Below, piece after piece: positions 57,521 through 64,000 of a stretch of DNA of 64,000 nt; the stretch's first letter is position 1, and each line of letters opens with the position of its first letter. The position numbers were made by a program, and so were the translations under genes. The notes under the pieces were generated by a model. That model searched no databases and had not been told where the DNA came from. It saw only the letters and a list, made by a program, of their open reading frames with translations. The DNA is from Epiperipatus broadwayi (Eukaryota > Onychophora > Udeonychophora > Euonychophora > Peripatidae), in NCBI GenBank assembly GCA_028023455.1, contig JAQFVV010012403.1, positions 742,001 through 806,000 of the forward strand, read 5' to 3'.

Positions 57521-58164
57521 GATGAACTAAAGCTTTGTGAAAAGTAACATTAAGAAAAGTGTCGATTTTTAAAAGATAATTAAAAGTTTCTGTATAATAA
57601 ATTTGATGTAAAGAGAATAATTTGGAAAGTGGCGGTGGCCCATATCTTAACCTTTGGGAATGAGGCACTTTAAATAATTTATATATTTTTAGGTACAATT
57701 CAAGCGGGAAATATGAAATAGATAGAAGTACATTTAAGGTGATTATTATTGAGGCTGTATAGGAGGAAATGGAGTAGACATCTTCAATAATAAGGGCAAT
57801 TAACAGCAAATCAAAAAATATTTGCATAGTTATAAAAAAAAAAAAAAATTATTGAAAGCGATATTTAATTGGATTATGCGACATGTTATATGTGAAGTTA
57901 ATAGCTAAAGAATGTGCATATACATGGCAAATGGAGAATATATTTTGTGATCGTAGTTATGAGGGTGGAACAATAAAATAAATAAGTGGTCAATGTAAAA
58001 GAAATGGAGGTCTGGGAAATGGATGTGAATTACAAAAATGGTTAGGTTGTATAAGAATAAAAAAAAAGTATATAAAGTACTAAAGAGTAACAAAATTTAT
58101 GATTAATAACTGACATTGGAAGTTAGCTTTCAAAATAAATTAAAAACAAATGCAACATTTATTG

Positions 58165-59300
58165 TTCTAAATCTCAGCTTATGATTCCATTTGGAAGAAT
58201 GGGCTTCTAAAAGTTTTTAAAATTCTTAAATGCTGGAAATCCATTCATTTACTTGACAAAATGCTCTCCAATAGAAAAAGTTAAGTCATACTCAATGATA
58301 ATCATAGTAAATACAAGATTTTTGCAGAATAGTCTTCTTCAGAGTTCAGTTCTCGTACCTATTTTTCTTAATATATTCATCAGTAATCTTCCCAAAGCAG
58401 AGTGTGAGGAATTCATTTATGGCAACCATATTGCTTTGACTTTTTGAAAGAAATCATTTCCTGAAATAGAAAAGTCTCTCAATAAGGATATGTTAAAGAA
58501 TATTTTTCAAAACAGGACTTGTGCCTAATACATTGAAGATAGAATGCTCAATCTTTCATCTAAACACAGATAGTTATCTTGATAATCTAAATATATATTT
58601 TTTGTAATAGTAGACTGATATCCATTCCTATCTTATTTCAGAGTAATTTTGATCATAGACTAACATTTTACTAAATATAGCAAAAGATTGATCAAATTTA
58701 ATTTCTAGGTATAACCTTCTTGAAAAGTTATCTGGCACTACTTTGATGATTGTACAAATATTTTACTGTACTACTTCCTTACCCCTGGCATGTTAATGAA
58801 TGTGTCTCCTATTTAGAGAAAAAGTTTAGTCTCTAAACTTTTGAATACTCACTTGAATATTAACATGAGAAATATTACTCATACACCTAAGTTTACTCCT
58901 TTTGCAATGACTTCCTCTTGTTTTTCACATATTCCTCCTCCAGGTGGTAGAAGTTCCTCTACAAAATATATATATATAAAGCTGTTAAATAGATCATACT
59001 TGCCAATATCCCAAAATATAGTTTCACGTATCCTCTTTCAATGTTCAATTGAAAATCTGTAATTGAAGATATGGCATTAAATTTTTTTTTCCAGATCCAA
59101 CACTAAAGTCAGTTAGATTTGATTTTCCTAGAAGCAGTTGGAATCTTATCATCAGATTTAGGATAACTATGGTCATCTGCATTGTGGATGGAATTTATAA
59201 CTATTGTCATCATATTCATCTGCTTTGTAAATGGAATTTACCAGCTGCTGATCTATTTAAATGTGGGCAAACCATGAATCACTTAATTAATGGCTGTTGA
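58165..59300 (+). pseudogene. Jockey-like LINE, reverse transcriptase palm to C-terminal finger, decayed
   Basis: In pieces of three frames it reads SAYDSIWKNGLLKVFKILKC, LLQSSVLVPIFLNIFISNLP, FIYGNHIALTF, then LEKLSGTTLM, TPFAMTSSCFSHIPPPGGRS, FDFPRSSWNLIIRFRI and CGQTMNHLING. This parallels jockey-type proteins: TAAYDTVW, GLPQGSVLAPxLFNIYxNDLP, FIYADDIAL, LAGTSWG, PPxxRR, W..L.R.R and the C-terminal finger. The catalytic ADD has become GNH, so no activity is possible. It is a different lineage from the CCHC LINE at 7.6 kb. Confidence 0.82.
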
Positions 59301-60457
59301 ATCAATTGGTTTTAATAAAACCATTGGTGAATCTTTTTCCTGGCTCAAATCTCTGTATAATATTTTGGTAATATTTAAACTATCAAAAAAACCCATATGC
59401 TAAATAAAATAGAATTGAAAGTTTAATACTATTTGAGGAAAGGATAAGAGCTTTGGCTACCGAAGAAGGGGGTAAAAATAGGATAAAAATTGGAACTGTA
59501 AAAATGTAGTTTATGTTATAAAGATAGAGAGAAGTGAACCCAAGATGTCGCTATATCATTTCATTGATTAACTTCCATTACAATAGAATATGTTTACTGA
59601 ATTGCATGTGTTGATATTTTGTAACATGTGCATATCTCTCTTCAGCATCGTTTTTTTCCTATTGAAATGAAGTAACGCTGTCATTATCAGCACATTATGG
59701 CCTCTAGTTGTGTTGATGTTTTTAAATCTGTATTAATTTCAGAATCTTCGCAAACACTTCTATTTGACATTTTTGTTTAAACTCTTCAAACTTTAAGCTT
59801 TCTGATGCAGTATAAAAAAAATTGCAGTTCTTTTTTTCTGCCACTACTAAATCAATAACTTTCATTTTATCACTTAAGAAAGGTACCTTAGGAATTTTTA
59901 TTAAATTTTGTAAAACTTTTAGCTATATGTTTATGCGAAATACTGAACACATCAAATTCTGAAATGAGAGAAAATAGTGAAGAATAAAATAATGTGCTTT
60001 CACGGTAAGCTGAAGGAAAAGAATGTTATTAAAAAAATTTGAGCACCATACAGGACTCTTTGAGATGAAAAAATTGACTATTATTCTATCATTTATTACA
60101 TTTATGAATTTTTGTATTTTTATTTTTGGTTTATTTACATTTTTGGTTTGTTGATAGCATATGTTTGAAATAGCGTCAATAGATAGTGTCGATTGACAAA
60201 GTATATATTGTGGCTTGACTATATTTATTTTTGAAATATAAGATATTAAAAAAGGAACTAGATAATTTTGGAGGAATGTGATTTGTCACATAGAGGGGTG
60301 AGAAGAATGAAAGAGTTAGATCTTTTTCAGTAAGTTATTTGCAATCCTATAATAAGAATGAGGAATATGATAAAAGGATATTACAACTGACAGATCGATT
60401 GTTATTAAAATGGAATAGAAGAAAATATAATATATATTTATTAAAGTAATAGTAGTC

Positions 60458-60709
60458 TGGCTGCCCTTTGATTCCCCTTGGAGGCCTTAAAGGAACTGAG
60501 CAGGGCAAATTCCTAATGTCCACTCCATACATTCTTGTCATTGCAGCTGTTATTACTATGTGATTATTCATATAGTATACGAACATGGATGGGCTGCTCA
60601 CCAACATACATTAGCCAGCATGGTGAGTTTATTGACTGTTTACTTCTGAGTTTAAAATCAAGAAATACTGCGGTCTTTCTTAGTTGCCTGATAAGGCAGA
60701 ATGAATGTG
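60458..60709 (+). repeat. Dispersed repeat copy 2
   Basis: It matches 50881-51165 in direct orientation: TTGATTCCCCTTGGAGGCCT, AAAGGAACTGAGCAGGGCAA, ATTCCTAATGTCCACTCCAT, GATGGGCTGCTCACCAACAT. It lacks the 32-base insert of copy 1 and has no RTE-like tail. The two copies differ by roughly a tenth of positions by eye. Confidence 0.88.
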
Positions 60710-60899
60710 TATATGAATGAAAAATATTTTTTTCTAATAAATATTTACAATTATGACAGACAAAAATAAATCATGGCCCTTATTCCCAGGAGGTTGTAAA
60801 ATCACCAGCTAAGGCAGCAGTTGGTGGTTGAAGACAGAGGGTGCTAAGAGTCCCCTGATTGTTGATCCTGGCTGCCATTTGATGATAACTTTTTAATTA

Positions 60900-61240
60900 A
60901 GTACTTACAACTGCAGGCCACTTTCAAGTGAAGGAAGATTGCAAGAATTGGAAGAACAGTCTCATATTAAGTGGGACATTATTGGATTTTGTGTTATAGG
61001 AAAAGGTGAAGAGATGATTGATTTAAAAAGTGGACGTGTACTCTACTACAAAGGCACAAATATTGGAAGTACAAGAGGAATAGGATTCATTAGAAATAAA
61101 AAATGGAAGAACAACATTGTGGAGATTGATGGTGTATCAGACAGAATAGCAAGATTAGTTATTCAATTTAATAGCAGATACCAAATGCAGATAATTCACG
61201 TTTATGCCCAACAAATTTTCATAGTGATGAAGTAGTAGAG
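60900..61240 (+). pseudogene. RTE-type LINE, apurinic endonuclease domain fragment
   Basis: The frame reads RLQELEEQSHIKWDIIGFCV, GKGEEMIDLKSGRVLYYKGT, GSTRGIGFIRNKKWKNNIVE and SDRIARLVIQFNSRYQMQII, then HVYAQQI. This is the N-terminal half of the RTE endonuclease (exonuclease-endonuclease-phosphatase fold): the D-I-I-G segment, GGVGF-like GIGF, SDRIA and IIxVYAP, here HVYAQ. The preceding text and the rest of the ORF are absent, so it is a short internal piece. The frame is open for 98 codons. Confidence 0.85.
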
Positions 61241-62329
61241 GATCTTATTTTTAAGTATCTGTATTACAGTTTTAAGTCATATTAGTGCCATAAAAATTTA
61301 ATATCAGTTTGATATTTTATTTATATCCTTTAATTGTTCGATATGATTTCACGATAAGAGCATGGTTCCACTATTTTTTTTTTTACTTGATTGAAAGGTA
61401 TTATTCTGTTTGAAATAGTAAAGTGAAAGGGAATACATAAAAGAACAAAATGAAATACAATAATATATATGTAAACATGTTAGAAAAACCGAGTCTAGTT
61501 ACTAATAGAATAGTAGGTAATTTGATAGTAATATGGCCTGTAGATATGAAGGTCATAAAACCAATAAAATAGCATGACATCTGCTTGCACAATGCTTTAC
61601 AATGGCAACTATTTATTTCATTCTAGCTCTGGCAAGTGCCGAATGTAGTACTTATTAAATCCCTTTCCAGTACTGTCCTATCCAAATTTGGGCATAACAC
61701 ATCCAATCTTGAAATTTCTCACTAATAAAGGCTTGAGCCATAAACTATTTTGGGATATGGATTTAATAAGCATGACATCCAACATTTATCGATTACTTAA
61801 GCTTGCAATAGGTGGCAGAGTTGAAATGGAATAAATAATTAAATGTAAAAATTATATTTGAGTAGTCTTTAATTAGGTGATAGAGCATCATAAGTAGAGT
61901 ATGCTCTATCTAAAAGAAATTGTGATTGGATAATATTGATAAAGCAGTATTATATATAAAATTGCTTATCGAACAGAATTCTTTAATTGTATTTTTAACA
62001 TAGGCAGTGCAGTTGAGAAAGGATTATAATAACTTTAGAGTTATTAATAAGGTAGATCTAAAATTATTATCCGTGCCCATTTCTATACAAGCACTATAAA
62101 AAAAAAAGTTCATTTAATTTTGATTCAGATACATGGAGCACCTCATCAAGGTCAACAAATAGAAGTTTAAGATAGAATGTTCTTAGTAATTCAATCATGA
62201 ATTAAAGATAGTAAAAGCCAGTCCGTAGGTGGAGCTCTTGCTGGAAAGTCATCCTCCTCACAGAATGGCTCTGAAAAGTTGGTGTTGCAGCATTGAAAGG
62301 TGCCTTTTTTATTTATTTGGCCCTTTAAA

Positions 62330-63510
62330 TGCCTTATTTTGTTGCTAATGTACTCTTTCATTCCCTAAATCTCAGTTTTAGTGTATTTTTAACAACAATT
62401 TCCTTATGTCTACCTTGTGCTTATCAGCATTTCATTACCTTACCCCCCCCCCCGTTTGGTGGGTGGTTCAACTGTTTCATGGATCATAAAGGGTTTTATT
62501 CCCTCTTAGACTCTTAAATATTTATCGAGATCCCTGTCATTCAGAACTTGTTTATAAAGGTTTTTGTGCATTGTTCCGGTTATTTAGACCATTTTAATGA
62601 TCTTTTTTTCAGACACCCCCTCCTCTGGGGTAACTAACCGCCTAAAATTCCACTCAATTTTCTCATTACTCAACTAAAATTATTAATAACAAGTTTTCCA
62701 GTGTTTTTTTTTTTTTTTTTGCTTTTACATCAATATATTTAATTTTTCCATTTCAAAATTGTCTTCTTCATATTACTTATCATTCTTTCAAACGGTTTAA
62801 AGATGGCTGCTTCCCCTAGCGGAAAAAATGTGCAGAGACCTAAACTACATGAACTAAAACCTTCAAAATTACCCAAATTTTATCCAAATCGAATTTCAAA
62901 GAAGACTTAACTAAAAACATCATTACCAAAGAACTTATTTCAAAGTCTCTATCCTCTTGTCCTCTGGATCTTCCTCCCTTTCAGGCTGTGTTACCAAAGA
63001 ATTTATTTCAAAGTCTCTATCCTCTTGTCCTCTGGATCTTCCTCCCTTTCAGGCTGTGGTTTGCTCTATCAAAGGTAAAAGCAAGTCAAAAAGAACAACA
63101 TGACCAATCGTAACACTATTCTAAATACAACGGGAAAAACTAAAAATTACTCATCTACAAAAGATAAAAATCAGCCTGTTTCATCTAAGCATAACTCAGA
63201 AATCTCCTCATCCATCCCTGAAATCTCTAAAGACTTAATACATAGTTATTCCTCTAAAGTTAATACCACATATGGATCCTTCTATCAATCCACTAGGGCC
63301 ACCAAGCCTATCAACATTGCTCCTTACCAAAGTCTCTTCCTTGCCCGGACTACACACCCTTTCCATATCCCCTTCCTATTTCATATGCATTTCCCTTCCC
63401 TTTCACCATATTGTACTTGAATTTCATTTTGCCATGTAATCATCTCTTTGTAAACCTTTTTTAACTATTGTGTATTTTATCTTTTTGATGAATAAAAGCT
63501 TTCATCACTG
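62330..63510 (+). other. Unclassified coding-like region with a 68-bp internal duplication
   Basis: A frame from ATG at 62804 starts MAASPSGKNVQRPKLHELKP. After a frame change it continues LSKSNFKEDLTKNIITKELI and SKSLSSCPLDLPPFQAV, then, after the duplication, VVCSIKGKSKSK and a 106-codon open frame at 63100-63420 rich in S, T and N. It ends near AATAAA (63490). The composition, CT-rich and less AT-rich than the intron, and the polyadenylation-like signal suggest a retroelement 5' ORF or a processed sequence. I do not recognise the family. Confidence 0.4.
62923..63058 (+). repeat. Tandem duplication of a 68-bp unit
   Basis: TACCAAAGAAYTTATTTCAA, AGTCTCTATCCTCTTGTCCT and CTGGATCTTCCTCCCTTTCA, then GGCTGTG, occur twice with one C/T difference noted. 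The unit is not a multiple of three, so it shifts the coding-like frame. Confidence 0.95.
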
Positions 63511-63679
63511 AGGGGAAAAATATAGTAATTTTTTTCCTTTTAATTAGAAAAAATTGTTACATAACTTATATTTTCAAATAATTTTTTTTTTAATGAATTT
63601 TTAACTATTTTTAAAAAGTTATTTCTATACATATATATATTTACTCGTAATGTTTACTGATTTTATCTTTTTCCAATAG

Positions 63680-63768
63680 ATACAAAATTAACTGAATATA
63701 CTGTCGATGAAAAGGAAGTTTTGGCAATTTTAAATGTTGTGACCTCAACAAAGACCAAGACGGAAGTA
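63680..63768 (+). CDS. DDX49: DDX49 exon, C-terminal extension
   Basis: The acceptor is TTCCAATAG, ending at 63679, and the donor GTAAGC at 63769. It reads NTKLTEYTVDEKEVLAILNV and then VTSTKTKTEV. It matches the family's C-terminal region where an acidic VEEAEVL-type helix follows the helicase core. The exon ends in phase 0. The acceptor AATAG lacks a long pyrimidine run next to the AG, but the run TTTTATCTTTTTCC lies just upstream. Confidence 0.9.
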
Positions 63769-63880
63769 GTAAGCCCATTATTTCTTTTTTAACCTCGATT
63801 TTGAAAGTACCATAATTCTAGTTATCTATTTAACATGATGATCGATGTTTATTTCTCTCTCTCTCTCTTTTTTTTTTCAG
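63769..63880 (+). other. Short DDX49 intron (112 bp)
   Basis: GTAAGC donor, then a long pyrimidine tract (CTCTCTCTCTCTTTTTTTTT) up to TTTCAG. It has no repeat insertion and is 25 to 170 times shorter than the other introns. Confidence 0.9.
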
Positions 63881-63952
63881 AATATGGATGAAAAGGGTTT
63901 TGATGAAAAGAAAAAAAAGAATAAACGCATAAAGATGATTCTTGAGGGAAAA
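63881..63952 (+). CDS. DDX49: DDX49 exon, basic C-terminal segment
   Basis: The acceptor lies after a long CT/T tract ending TTTCAG at 63880; the probable donor is GTAAAT at 63953. It reads NMDEKGFDEKKKKNKRIKMI and then LEGK. The FDEKKxxNKRxxxILEGK arrangement is diagnostic of DDX49, where DPDLEAKRK normally follows. Reading through would add only VNKP before TAG at 63965. A further exon past the window is therefore more likely. The preceding intron is only 112 bp, against 2.8-19 kb for the rest. Confidence 0.88.
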
Positions 63953-64000
63953 GTAAATAAACCTTAGTTTTATTATCATATTTTATTTACATCGTTACTT

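Larger units (their letters stand above)
54012..63679 (+). other. DDX49 intron (9.7 kb)
   Basis: It holds an inverted pair at 56995-57352, a jockey-like reverse transcriptase remnant (58165-59300), the second dispersed repeat copy (60458), an RTE endonuclease fragment (60900-61240) and an unclassified coding-like region (62330-63510). The span 55080-56930 is GC-richer in places (55100-55270, 55640-55900) and unclassified. In 54020-55080, 59310-60450 and 61250-62320 nothing was recognised. The pieces 54510-54620 and 61740-61830 look weakly alike. Confidence 0.7.
322..63952 (+). other. DDX49: DDX49 (Dbp8-type) DEAD-box RNA helicase gene, internal portion, eight exons
   Basis: The joined exons encode about 311 residues of an ATP-dependent RNA helicase of the DDX49/Dbp8 subfamily. 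In animals and yeast this subfamily acts in the nucleolus in early 18S rRNA processing and 40S assembly. Motifs appear in order: ATPGRLADHL (Ib), IDEADRLLE (II), FSAT (III), VMVFTKTCR (IV), VTTDLSSRGLD (V), [13 protein letters not shown] (VI), then a lysine-rich tail with FDEKKKKNKR and ILEGK. The wording around motif Ib and the tail after motif VI fit DDX49 rather than DDX47. All seven internal introns have GT-AG ends and compatible phases, and no frameshift or stop is seen, so the gene looks functional. The Q motif, Walker A and motif Ia exons lie upstream. The family normally continues some 45 residues past ILEGK, so at least one more exon should follow. Confidence 0.96.

Noticed and set aside
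63953-63967. In-frame stop (TAG) shortly after ILEGK as the true end of DDX49
   Set aside because: GTAAAT at 63953 is a plausible donor and the family continues about 45 residues beyond this point, so an exon outside the window is more likely.

Overview
The window is a piece of an AT-rich animal genome. It is filled by one gene on the + strand, DDX49 (yeast Dbp8 homologue), a DEAD-box RNA helicase expected to act in the nucleolus in small ribosomal subunit assembly. Eight internal coding exons can be placed exactly by splice sites, reading frame and helicase motifs: 322-443, 3256-3440, 17352-17492, 36477-36629, 50259-50356, 53937-54011, 63680-63768 and 63881-63952. Together they make 935 nt of coding sequence (about 311 codons) from just before motif Ib to the basic C-terminal region. 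The N-terminal exons (Q motif and Walker A) and the last exon(s) lie outside. The introns are 2.8, 13.9, 19.0, 13.6, 3.6, 9.7 and 0.11 kb long. No other host gene was recognised. Spliceosomal introns of many kb, RTE-, jockey- and Penelope-type retroelements, ZBED-type hAT remnants and tRNA-derived SINEs fit an invertebrate metazoan. A lophotrochozoan such as a cephalopod would fit, but the phylum is inference and not certain.

Everything else is intronic repeat sequence. Intron 1 has an RTE-like LINE scrap and a 55-bp minisatellite. Intron 2 (3.4-17.4 kb) has a foldback repeat, hammerhead-ribozyme repeats, a LINE 3' end in each orientation, tRNA-SINEs and two Penelope-like ends facing each other around a GIY-YIG endonuclease remnant. 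Intron 3 (17.5-36.5 kb) has long palindromes, an inverted pair of hammerhead repeats, an antisense RTE LINE split by a nested inverted-repeat transposon, a related larger transposon, and two LINE copies in tandem. Intron 4 (36.6-50.3 kb) has another antisense LINE end, SINEs, a hammerhead repeat and a decayed ZBED/hAT transposase. Introns 5 and 6 have RTE- and jockey-like remnants, a repeat shared between 50.9 and 60.5 kb, and several short tandem duplications.

The most notable signal is the abundance of hammerhead (type I) ribozyme motifs in at least two short repeat families. Family A has palindromic stem III ACTAGT; family B has ATGCAT or variants. The catalytic core, helix I and helix II complementarity can be read directly, although most copies are mutated. 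A third set of related CTGAWGA...GAAAC motifs lies in long palindromes and at a Penelope-like junction. Many of these repeats occur as inverted dimers, an arrangement repeated at least seven times in the window.
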